Assembly: GCA_964555675.1 (NCBI GenBank)
Contig: CAZKTU010000127.1
Span: 1-17,946, forward strand
DNA: 17,946 bases
Source: CAIWXH01 sp964555675
GTDB taxonomy: Bacteria; Chloroflexota; Chloroflexia; Chloroflexales; Chloroflexaceae
Reading direction: 5' to 3'
Part shown: positions 6,108-12,668 of the stretch, one piece after another
Layout: every line of letters begins with the position of its first letter
How positions within the stretch are numbered: position 1 is the first letter of the stretch
Made by a program: the position numbers and the translations under genes
The notes under the pieces: generated by a model
The model's database searches: none
What the model was told of the DNA's origin: nothing
Seen by the model: only the letters and a program-made list of their open reading frames with translations

Positions 6108-6364
6108 GCGAGCAGCCCACCCGCAACGAGCTACAGCATTGGGCGAACCTCGCGCCGGAGCAGGTCATCGAGCAGCTTGTCCATCAGCTCTATAGCCCTG
6201 TCAGCATCCTGGGCAGCCAGCTCAAGCGCCTTACCGATGACGATGACCCAATCTCCGAAGATGAGTACGAGGCGATCTTTGCTACAATGCATAATGCAGT
6301 GAATCAGCTTAGTCGGACGGTTGTCCAGTTAAAGCGCTACAGCGAGGGCCATAAACACCCCTGA
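6104..6364 (+). CDS. Small stand-alone protein resembling a histidine-kinase DHp domain
   Basis: An 86-residue, wholly helical-looking protein. Residues 22-42 (EQLVHQLYSPVSILGSQLKR) match the H-box layout of histidine kinases, with HQLYSP at 27-32 standing where kinases have HE[LM]R[ST]P; His27 would be the phosphoacceptor. A short acidic turn (44-55) and a second helix (about 56-80, ATMHNAVNQLSRTVVQLKR) complete the two-helix hairpin of a dimerisation domain. There is no ATP-binding domain, sensor or membrane helix, so it cannot autophosphorylate. It could take phosphate from another kinase as a phosphotransfer protein, inhibit a kinase by dimerising with it, or be a remnant with another role. 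The start ATG overlaps the peptidase stop by 4 bases. The family resemblance is by eye only. Confidence 0.7.
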   Translation: MSEQPTRNELQHWANLAPEQVIEQLVHQLYSPVSILGSQLKRLTDDDDPISEDEYEAIFATMHNAVNQLSRTVVQLKRYSEGHKHP

Positions 6365-6811
6365 AGCCTAGAGCGTGTAGTTGCAGAAGAAAATATTTGC
6401 ATCTCGTTCTTCTGTTACTCGCCATAATCGCCATTCAAAATTCGTACTATGTGTACAATAATTGCAGGATATCCACTTGAAGGGCTTCTCAAGTTGTTGA
6501 CCCTGTGGTACACTTCTTGCGTCACGACGTCACGCTGCCGCGAGAGTTCTCTTGCTAGGGATCCGCTCCCCGTGCGCATGACCTCCACGCCAGAGGCACA
6601 GCACGCGACGTTGTACCAGTGCCGCCTATGCTAAGAGGCGTAGAGTAGGCGGTCATTGTAGACGTCTATCTGTGTCATTCCCTGCCCAACCCCCAATCCA
6701 GCCAGCAGGGCTGCCGGATAGTCCAAGGCGTGACCTGGATTGAGGTGAGCAGGGCGATCCCCTGCCGAAGCAGTGCCACGGTATGGCCTGGCACGCAGGA
6801 GTTGGACCGGA
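6365..6811 (+). other. Long intergenic stretch / leader before the RRM gene
   Basis: About 450 bases with no convincing gene. The first part (to about 6470) is A/T-rich compared with its surroundings. A promoter candidate lies at 6486-6514, so about 290 bases would be transcribed ahead of the RRM start. Within that, small hairpins can form: CAGCC/GGCTG (6699-6703, 6709-6713) and GCAGGG/CCCTGC (6749-6754, 6760-6765). Short ORFs on either strand lack start signals. Confidence 0.6.
6486..6514 (+). promoter_or_regulatory. Candidate promoter with extended -10 for the RRM gene
   Basis: TTCTCA (6486-6491), a 17-base spacer and TACACT (6509-6514) preceded by TGG. The -35 matches consensus at four of six bases. 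Transcription would start near 6521. Confidence 0.4.
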
Positions 6812-7126
6812 ATGCAAGTGAAGCTCTTTGTCGGCAACCTCGCCTGGAGCGTCGACGACCAGCAGCTGGAGGCCGTCTTCAGCCAGCACGGCGACGTCCA
6901 GAGCGCCCGCGTTATCCATGACCGCGACACCGGCCGCTCACGCGGGTTCGGGTTTGTCGAGATCGACGTTGATGATGTCTCCTCCGTGATCCGTGCCACC
7001 GATGGCCTCGAGGTCGGCGGCCGCCCCATTCGCGTGAATGAGGCCGAGGATAAGGGTGGCCCCCGCAGCGGCCCCCGCCGTGACAACGGCGACCGCGGCG
7101 GCTACGGCGGCAGCCGCCGCTACTAA
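6812..7126 (+). CDS. RRM-domain RNA-binding protein with Gly/Arg-rich tail
   Basis: A 104-residue cytosolic RNA chaperone-type protein. One RNA recognition motif (about 2-78) carries RNP2 KLFVGNL (4-10) and RNP1 RSRGFGFVEI (42-51) with the aromatic residues that stack on RNA bases. The tail (about 80-104) is rich in Gly, Arg and Asp with a GGYGG element. It has the same build as the cold-inducible RNA-binding proteins described in cyanobacteria; binding to single-stranded RNA is a family inference and the targets are unknown. The ATG at 6812 is chosen for AGGAG (6797-6801) 10 bases upstream and because RNP2 starts four residues in. A long leader precedes it and a strong terminator follows, so it is a single-gene unit. 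Confidence 0.93.
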   Translation: MQVKLFVGNLAWSVDDQQLEAVFSQHGDVQSARVIHDRDTGRSRGFGFVEIDVDDVSSVIRATDGLEVGGRPIRVNEAEDKGGPRSGPRRDNGDRGGYGGSRRY

Positions 7127-7174
7127 GCCTCTCTGGCGCGCGCCGGTCTACGCCTCGACTGGATCGCCTGCCCT

Positions 7175-7200
7175 AGCCCCCCGTCACACGACGGGGGGCT
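7175..7200 (+). terminator. Rho-independent terminator of the RRM gene
   Basis: An 11-bp perfect stem, AGCCCCCCGTC (7175-7185) with GACGGGGGGCT (7190-7200), an ACAC loop, then TTTGT. It closes the RRM unit and lies directly before the next promoter. Confidence 0.92.
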
Positions 7201-7205
7201 TTGTG

Positions 7206-7211
7206 CTATCG
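7206..7211 (+). promoter_or_regulatory. Weak -10-like element close to the exonuclease start
   Basis: TATCGT, ending 7 bases before the ATG at 7219. If used, the message would be leaderless or nearly so, like the gene at 2230. No -35 is available, as the terminator stem occupies that position. Confidence 0.3.
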
Positions 7212-7218
7212 TACTCCC

Positions 7219-8259
7219 ATGCACGAGCCACTGATTCAGCTCACCGAGCAGGGCTTCTACTGCGCCCCCGGCGACTTCTACATCGACCCCTGGGCCCCCG
7301 TCCCGCGCGCCGTGATCACCCACGCCCACAGCGACCACGCCCGCGGCGGCTCCCGCTCCTACCTTTCCAGCGCCGAGGGCGCCCACGCCCTGCGCCTCCG
7401 CCTCGGCCCCGAGGCGGCCATCCAGTCCCTCCCCTACGGCGAGACCCTGCGCCTCAATGATGTCCAGCTCTCCCTTCACCCCGCCGGCCATATCCTCGGC
7501 TCGGCTCAGGTGCGCCTCGAGCGCGGCGGCGAGGTCTGGGTGATCTCGGGCGACTATAAGACCGAGCCCGACCCTACCTGCGCTCCCTTCGCGCCGGTGC
7601 GCTGCCATACCTTCGTCACCGAGGCCACCTTCGCCCTGCCGATCTACCGCTGGGCCCCCCAGGCCGAGCTCTTCGCCGCCATCAATGCCTGGTGGCGCGC
7701 CAATCAGGCCGCCGGCCGCGCCAGCCTGCTCCTCGGCTACGCCCTCGGCAAGGCCCAGCGCCTCCTCGCCGGCCTCGACCCCTCTATTGGCCCCATCCTC
7801 TGTCACGGCGCGGTCCAACGCCTCAATCAGGCCTATCTCGAGGCAGGGGTCGCTCTGCCGCCCACGCGCTACGCCGGCGACTACGGCCGCGGCTTCGACT
7901 GGTCCCAGGCCATGATCGTCGCCCCGCCCTCGGCCCACGGCACGCCCTGGACCCGCCGCTTCGGCGAGCTCTCGGCCGCCTTCGCCTCGGGCTGGATGCG
8001 CATCCGCGGCGCCCGCCGCCGCCGCGCCGTCGACCGCGGCTTCGCCCTCTCCGACCACGCCGACTGGCCCGGCCTGCTCGCCGCCATCGCCGCCACCGGC
8101 GCCGAGCGCGTCTGGGTCACCCACGGCTACACCGCCGTGCTCGCCCGCTGGCTCGCCGCCCAGGGGCTCGAGACCTTCGTCGTCCCCACCCGCTACGAGG
8201 GCGAGGCCGCCGCCGATGCCCAGGGCGAGGCCGCCGATGCTCAGGAGGGCGAGCAGTGA
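7219..8259 (+). CDS. Ligase-associated DNA exonuclease (metallo-beta-lactamase / beta-CASP-like)
   Basis: A 346-residue enzyme of the metallo-beta-lactamase nuclease group (relatives of SNM1 and CPSF73) found beside ATP-dependent ligases; it trims DNA ends before sealing. Metal-site motifs are intact: HAHSDH (35-40), PAGHILGS (88-95, His91), SGDYKTEPDP (110-119, Asp112) and SDHADW (278-283, His280), followed by VTHG (300-303). The last 20 or so residues are a low-complexity Ala/Glu/Asp/Gly tail with a repeated Ala-Asp-Ala-Gln element. The ATG at 7219 is used because the short upstream extension runs into the terminator. Its stop overlaps the ligase GTG by 4 bases (GTGA), so translation is coupled. 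Confidence 0.93.
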   Translation: MHEPLIQLTEQGFYCAPGDFYIDPWAPVPRAVITHAHSDHARGGSRSYLSSAEGAHALRLRLGPEAAIQSLPYGETLRLNDVQLSLHPAGHILGSAQVRLERGGEVWVISGDYKTEPDPTCAPFAPVRCHTFVTEATFALPIYRWAPQAELFAAINAWWRANQAAGRASLLLGYALGKAQRLLAGLDPSIGPILCHGAVQRLNQAYLEAGVALPPTRYAGDYGRGFDWSQAMIVAPPSAHGTPWTRRFGELSAAFASGWMRIRGARRRRAVDRGFALSDHADWPGLLAAIAATGAERVWVTHGYTAVLARWLAAQGLETFVVPTRYEGEAAADAQGEAADAQEGEQ

Positions 8260-9887
8260 GAGCCTTCGCCGAGCTGTATGCCGCCCTCGACGAGACCACC
8301 AGGACCGGCGAGAAGGTCGCCGCCCTGGCCCGCTACTTCGCCGCGGCCCCGCCCGCCGATGCCGCCTGGGCTCTCTATTTCCTCAGCGGCCGCAAGCCTC
8401 GCCAGCTGATCAGCACCCGCCGCCTCAGCGACTGGGCCATCGAGGCTGCCGGCATCCCCCCATGGCTCTTCGGCGAGTGCTACGACGCCGTCGGCGACTT
8501 CGCCGAGACCGTGGCCCTGCTCCTCCCCGATGACCACAATGGCCCCCCACAGCCCGGCCTCGTCGATGATCCGCCTGCGGCCGGGCTCGCCCACTGGATC
8601 GAGCAGCGCCTGCTCCCCCTGCGCGGCGCCGACGAGCATGTGCAGCGCGCGGCCCTCCTCGCGGCCTGGCGCGAGCTCGGCCAGGCCGAGCGCTTCCTCT
8701 GGAACAAGCTGCTCACCGGCGGCTTTCGTGTCGGCGTCTCGCAGCGCCTGATCACCCGGGCCCTCGCCCAGGTCAGCGGCGTCGACGATGCGGCTATCGC
8801 CCATCGGCTCATGGGCGAGTGGGAGCCTGGGGCCGATTGGTACGCCCGCCTCCTCGCCCCCGAGACCGCCGACGCCGACGTCAGCCAGCCCTACCCCTTC
8901 TGCCTCGCCCACCCCCTCGAGGGCGAGCCCGCCGCCCTCGGCGAGCCCGCCGCCTGGCAGGCCGAGTGGAAGTGGGACGGCATCCGCGCCCAGCTGCTCA
9001 GGCGCGCCGGCCAGACGTTCCTCTGGTCGCGCGGCGAAGAGCTGGTCACCGAGCGCTTCCCCGAGCTGGCCGCCGCCGGCGACCTGCTGCCCGACGGCAC
9101 CGTCCTCGACGGCGAGATCCTGCCCTACCGCGACGGCGCTGTCCTGCCCTTCGCCCAGCTCCAGCGCCGCATCGGTCGCAAGACCCTCGGCAAGAAGCTC
9201 CTCGCCGAGGTGCCGGTCGTGCTCTTCGCCTACGACCTGCTCGAGCTCGCCGGGCAGGACCTGCGCGCCAAGACTCTCGCCGAGCGGCGGGGCAGCCTCG
9301 AGCGGCTCCTCGGCGCGGCCGCCATCCCGCCCCTGCTGCTCTCGCCGATCGCCCCAGGGGCAACCTGGGAGGAGCTGGCCGCGGCCCGCGAGCGCAGCCG
9401 CGAGCTGAGCGCCGAGGGCCTCATGCTCAAGCGGCGCGCCTCGCCCTACCGCGTCGGGCGCGTGCGCGGCGACTGGTGGAAGTGGAAGATCGCACCCTAC
9501 ACCGTGGACGCGGTGCTGATCTACGCCCAGCGCGGCAGCGGCAAGCGCGCCAGCCTCTACACCGACTACACCTTCGGCATCTGGGACGGCGACACCCTCG
9601 TGCCCTTCGCCAAGGCCTACTCGGGCCTCACCGACGCCGAGATCCGCGAGGTCGACGCCTTCGTGCGCCGCAACACCCTCGAGCAGTTCGGGCCGGTGCG
9701 CACAGTCAAGGCCGAGCTGGTCTTCGAGCTTGCCTTCGAGGGCATCCAGCTCTCCGGGCGCCACCGCTCGGGCATCGCCGTGCGCTTCCCGCGCATCCTG
9801 CGCTGGCGTCGCGACAAGCTTCCCGCCGCCGCCGACACGCTGGCCACCGTCCGTGCGCTGCTGAAGGTCGCGGACGAGGGGGCCTGA
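8256..9887 (+). CDS. ATP-dependent DNA ligase
   Basis: A 543-residue ATP-dependent ligase that seals nicks or breaks after forming a lysyl-AMP. Domains in order: N-terminal DNA-binding domain (about 1-200), adenylation domain (about 210-410) and OB fold (about 415-543). The nucleotidyltransferase motifs are complete: motif I EWKWDGIR with Lys239, motif Ia SRGEELVTERFPEL (258-271), motif III VLFAYDLLE (322-330), motif IV EGLMLKRR (387-394), motif V WWKWK (407-411) and a C-terminal RFPRILRWRRDK (510-521). The GTG at 8256 is preceded by AGGAGG (8243-8248, 7-base spacer), which fixes the start although the frame is open further upstream. It works with the overlapping exonuclease. The Lhr-type helicase and MPE phosphoesterase that accompany this pair in other bacteria are not in this window. 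Confidence 0.96.
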   Translation: MRAFAELYAALDETTRTGEKVAALARYFAAAPPADAAWALYFLSGRKPRQLISTRRLSDWAIEAAGIPPWLFGECYDAVGDFAETVALLLPDDHNGPPQPGLVDDPPAAGLAHWIEQRLLPLRGADEHVQRAALLAAWRELGQAERFLWNKLLTGGFRVGVSQRLITRALAQVSGVDDAAIAHRLMGEWEPGADWYARLLAPETADADVSQPYPFCLAHPLEGEPAALGEPAAWQAEWKWDGIRAQLLRRAGQTFLWSRGEELVTERFPELAAAGDLLPDGTVLDGEILPYRDGAVLPFAQLQRRIGRKTLGKKLLAEVPVVLFAYDLLELAGQDLRAKTLAERRGSLERLLGAAAIPPLLLSPIAPGATWEELAAARERSRELSAEGLMLKRRASPYRVGRVRGDWWKWKIAPYTVDAVLIYAQRGSGKRASLYTDYTFGIWDGDTLVPFAKAYSGLTDAEIREVDAFVRRNTLEQFGPVRTVKAELVFELAFEGIQLSGRHRSGIAVRFPRILRWRRDKLPAAADTLATVRALLKVADEGA

Positions 9888-9896
9888 CCGCGGTCG

Positions 9897-10247
9897 CTAC
9901 CCGGCGACGAAGACCTGCTGCACCGCCTCGGCCAGGGCTCTGGGCGAGAAGGGTTTGCACAGCACTAGGTCGAGCTCGGCCGCGTCGATCACGCTGTCCG
10001 AGTAGCCCGTCACATAGATAACCCGCTCGATCCGCCCGCGCGCCCGCAGAATCCTCGCCAGCTCGGGGCCGCTCAGCCCGGGCATCAGCACATCGGTCAC
10101 CAGCAGCCTGTACGGCTCCGCCGCCGCTTCGGCTATGGCCAGGGCGGCGGCCCCGTCGGCCGCCTCGGTCACGCTGAAGCCCCGCGCCCTCAGGGCCCTC
10201 GCCAGCAGCGAGCGGATCGCGTGGTCATCCTCGGCGAGCAAAATCAT
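9897..10247 (-). CDS. Stand-alone response-regulator receiver domain
   Basis: A 116-residue CheY-like single-domain protein. The acidic pocket Glu6-Asp7-Asp8, the phosphoacceptor Asp52 (LLVTDVLMPGLSG), the switch Thr80 in YVTGYS and Lys98 in LCKPF are all present, so it should be phosphorylated normally. There is no output domain; it probably acts through protein contacts or as a relay step. The VTGYSD and CKPFSPRAL wording is common in receivers that pair with hybrid kinases. GAGGG lies about 6 bases before the ATG. It converges on the ligase gene with 9 bases between stops, and a terminator separates it from the oxidoreductase upstream, so it is its own unit. Its kinase is not identified. 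Confidence 0.93.
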   Translation of the reverse strand: MILLAEDDHAIRSLLARALRARGFSVTEAADGAAALAIAEAAAEPYRLLVTDVLMPGLSGPELARILRARGRIERVIYVTGYSDSVIDAAELDLVLCKPFSPRALAEAVQQVFVAG

Positions 10248-10345
10248 GGATCGCCCTCGTCTTGGCCGGGCCTCCGGCGTCGTGGCCAGTCTGGGCGCTT
10301 GCGTGGCGCCCGCACAGGGGCAGCGTTGCTCCAGGGTTATGGCAA

Positions 10346-10373
10346 AGGCGCCGGTGCGATCGCACCGGCGCCT
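10346..10373 (-). terminator. Perfect palindromic terminator after the oxidoreductase gene
   Basis: A 28-base perfect palindrome (12-bp stem of AGGCGCCGGTGC with its complement, GATC loop) starting 14 bases past the oxidoreductase stop, followed on the minus strand by TTTGCC. A smaller hairpin, GGGCGC/GCGCCC, lies at 10293-10311 before the receiver gene. Confidence 0.8.
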
Positions 10374-10387
10374 GAGACTGAAGCGCT

Positions 10388-12559
10388 CTACGCGCCTTCC
10401 GGCGTCTTCACGGCTTCGAGCAGCAGCTCGGCGACATCGCGCCGCCGCAGCGTCTCGTCGCGCCCGGTGTTCTTGGCCGCGTCCTCGAACATCACCATGC
10501 AGAACGGACAGCCCATGGCCAGGGTCTGCGGCTTCTCTGTGGTCAGCTGCTCCAGGCGAATATAGTTGACCTGCTCTTTGCCCCAGCCCTCCATCCAGAC
10601 GTTGCCGCCGCCGCCGCCGCAGCACATCGCGCGCTCGCGGTTGCGCTCAGGCGCCTCGACCAGCTCGACCCCGGGGATGCTCTTCAGCAGCTCGCGCGGC
10701 GCGTCGTAGATGTCGTTGTAGCGCCCGATGTAGCAGGGGTCATGGTAGACCACCTTCTCCTCGACCGGGATGGTCGGGGTCAGCTTGCCGGCCTTGACCA
10801 GGCCATCCAGCAGCTCGGTGTGGTGGACCACCTCGTACTCGGTGCCGGCGCCGCCGCCGTACTGCGGGTACTCATTCTTGATCGTGTTGAAGCAGTGGGG
10901 GCAGGTGGTGACCACCTTCTTGAACTTGTACTGCTTCATCGTCTCGACGTTCTGCTGCACCTGGCTCTGGAAGAGCAACTCCTCGCCCATGCGCCGGGCC
11001 GGGTCGCCGTTACAGGTCTCCTCGTCGCCCAGGATGGCGAAGTCGACCCCGGCCTGCTGCATCAGCTGCACCAGCGCCCGGGCCACTTTCTTGCTGCGCT
11101 CGTCGTAGCTCGGCGCGCAGCCCACCCAGTAGAGCACCTCGACCTCTTCCTTCTCGGCCATGACCGGCACGTCGAGGCCGGCGGCCCAGGCCGTGCGCTC
11201 TTTCTGCGGCAGGCGCCAGGGGTTGCCGGCCCGCTCGATGCCCTCGAGCACGCGCTTGACGCCCTGAGGCACCTCGCTGGCGATCATGGTCAGGTGGCGT
11301 CGCGCGCCCACAATATCGTCGACGTGCTCGATCATCGCCGGGCACTCGTGGACGCAGGCGTAGCAGGTCGTGCAGCTCCACAGCTCGTTCTCGGTGAACA
11401 GGTTGCCGTAGAGCGGGATGCGCTCGACGTCGATCGCTCCGCCCTCACCCTTGCCGTGCTCGCCCGGGTCGAGGTCGGCCGTCAGCTTCACCGTCCCATC
11501 CTTGAAGCGGATCGGCTCCTGGCGCATCAGGTCGTGGAGCTTGGTAATAATGTACTTCGGCGAGAGGTCGCTGCCCGCCGCGTGGGCCGGGCAGCTCGCC
11601 TGGCAGCGCCCGCAGCGCATACAGGCGTCGAGGTCGAGTCGGTGCTTCCAGCTCAGGTCGGCCAGAGTCGCGATGCCCAGCTGCGGCTCGTCCTTCTCGA
11701 TCTCGGCCTCCAGGGCGGGGATGTTCTCCAGGCGGCCCTTGGGCTCGGTGTCGCGGAAGAAGGTGTTGAGCGGGGTGTAGAAGATGTGCTTGAATTTGCT
11801 GAAAGGCAGCGAGCCGATGAAGGCGAAGGTGGCCAGGGCGTGTGTGAACCAGAGCGTCTGGTGGATGCCGCTCGCCACAATGCTGCCGTCGCCCAGGCCG
11901 ATCGCCCGGAAGACCGTCGCCAGCGCGAAGCCGATGTAGGCCATGCGCGCCCAGCCCTGCTCGTAGACCGGGATGCCCCCGATCTCCTGGTTGGCGATGC
12001 GCAGGCCCTCGATCAGGAAGCCGCCGATGCCCAGGAAGAGCATCAGCCCCAGCACCCAGGCGTCCGTGCGCCTGTTGTCGAGCCGGGCCTCCTTCACGTT
12101 GTAGCGGCGCCAGGCCGCCCAGCTCAGGCCGGCCACGAAGACCAGGCCCAGGCTGTCCATGATCAGCTCATAGCTCTGGTAGAAGCCGCCGACCAGGATC
12201 TTGCCCGCCTCCTCGCCCATCAGCGGCAGCGTGAAGTCCTCCTCCACGGCGATGATGTCGGTGCCGATGAACAGCGCCAGAAAGCCGAAGAAGATCAGGG
12301 CATGCATGATGCCCGGGCGCCTGTCGCGCAGAACCTTCTTCTGGCCGAAGACCTGGGCCAGAAACTCGGTTACCCGCGCGGGGATCTGGTCAAGTCGGGC
12401 GTCTGGCTTGCCTTTGCGCCAGCGCGCGATATCGCGCAGAATACCCCAGGCCATCACAATGCTGACGATGAGGGCCAGGCCGTAGAGGAAGATCGAACCG
12501 AGGGGCTGCGGAATGTTCCAGTAGATTTCGCGGATGGCGATTACTTGCTCTTGCTGCAT
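10388..12559 (-). CDS. Membrane cytochrome b / [4Fe-4S] / CCG-domain oxidoreductase (HdrD-like)
   Basis: A 723-residue membrane-bound electron carrier. Residues 1-265 form a NarI-like membrane domain with helices near 20-42, 84-105, 133-150, 167-188, 206-222 and 236-252; His86, His233 and His240 are candidate heme b ligands. A ferredoxin domain follows with two cluster motifs, CMRCGRCQASCP (Cys313/316/319/323) and CTTCYACVHECP (Cys396/399/402/406). Two CCG domains follow, with Cys481, Cys516, Cys553/556 and Cys609, Cys646/647, Cys684/687. This matches the membrane oxidoreductases that move electrons between soluble donors and menaquinone, including the type proposed to act as ETF:menaquinone oxidoreductase in fatty acid oxidation. 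No ETF or acyl-CoA dehydrogenase gene lies in the window, so the donor is open. AGGCGG lies about 9 bases before the ATG. Confidence 0.92.
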   Translation of the reverse strand: MQQEQVIAIREIYWNIPQPLGSIFLYGLALIVSIVMAWGILRDIARWRKGKPDARLDQIPARVTEFLAQVFGQKKVLRDRRPGIMHALIFFGFLALFIGTDIIAVEEDFTLPLMGEEAGKILVGGFYQSYELIMDSLGLVFVAGLSWAAWRRYNVKEARLDNRRTDAWVLGLMLFLGIGGFLIEGLRIANQEIGGIPVYEQGWARMAYIGFALATVFRAIGLGDGSIVASGIHQTLWFTHALATFAFIGSLPFSKFKHIFYTPLNTFFRDTEPKGRLENIPALEAEIEKDEPQLGIATLADLSWKHRLDLDACMRCGRCQASCPAHAAGSDLSPKYIITKLHDLMRQEPIRFKDGTVKLTADLDPGEHGKGEGGAIDVERIPLYGNLFTENELWSCTTCYACVHECPAMIEHVDDIVGARRHLTMIASEVPQGVKRVLEGIERAGNPWRLPQKERTAWAAGLDVPVMAEKEEVEVLYWVGCAPSYDERSKKVARALVQLMQQAGVDFAILGDEETCNGDPARRMGEELLFQSQVQQNVETMKQYKFKKVVTTCPHCFNTIKNEYPQYGGGAGTEYEVVHHTELLDGLVKAGKLTPTIPVEEKVVYHDPCYIGRYNDIYDAPRELLKSIPGVELVEAPERNRERAMCCGGGGGNVWMEGWGKEQVNYIRLEQLTTEKPQTLAMGCPFCMVMFEDAAKNTGRDETLRRRDVAELLLEAVKTPEGA

Positions 12560-12595
12560 GCGCCGGTTCCGCCTTTCTAGAGGCGAGGGACGGGA

Positions 12596-12628
12596 GGATG
12601 TTGCCTATCATAACATCCGCACTATGTT
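12596..12628. promoter_or_regulatory. Candidate operator: inverted repeat over the -10 and start site
   Basis: GGATGTT (12596-12602) and AACATCC (12612-12618) form a perfect 7-base inverted repeat with a 9-base centre that contains most of the -10 and the start site. A third half-site, ATGTT (12624-12628), lies in the spacer. A dimeric repressor such as a TetR- or GntR-type protein would fit; none is encoded next to it. Confidence 0.45.
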
Positions 12629-12635
12629 GCGTCAA
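12607..12635 (-). promoter_or_regulatory. Near-consensus promoter of the oxidoreductase gene
   Basis: Minus strand TTGACG (12630-12635), a 17-base spacer and TATGAT (12607-12612). The start is expected near 12600, giving a leader of about 40 bases. Confidence 0.88.
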
Positions 12636-12668
12636 TTGTAGCGACGGCAACAGTACGTGGCGTTTATT

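Noticed and set aside
6449..6634. A 61-codon plus-strand ORF in the stretch before the RRM gene
   Set aside because: No ribosome site, Cys/Ser/Thr-rich product without pattern, and the best promoter lies inside it.
6631..7086. A 151-codon minus-strand ORF over the RRM gene and its leader
   Set aside because: Its last 35 or so residues look protein-like, but the rest is the complement of the RRM gene and no start signal is seen; there is not enough to call a gene remnant.
7692..8255. In-frame upstream extension of the ligase gene
   Set aside because: It translates to Arg/Pro-rich sequence typical of a wrong frame and overlaps the exonuclease gene; the GTG at 8256 has an AGGAGG and begins the normal ligase N-terminus.
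8241..9764. A 507-codon open frame antisense to the ligase
   Set aside because: Same antisense artefact; the ligase motifs on the plus strand are unambiguous.
10742..12580. A 612-codon plus-strand open frame opposite the oxidoreductase
   Set aside because: Low-complexity Leu/Ala/Val/Asp/His composition, no domain, no ribosome site, and fully opposite a gene with all cofactor cysteines conserved.
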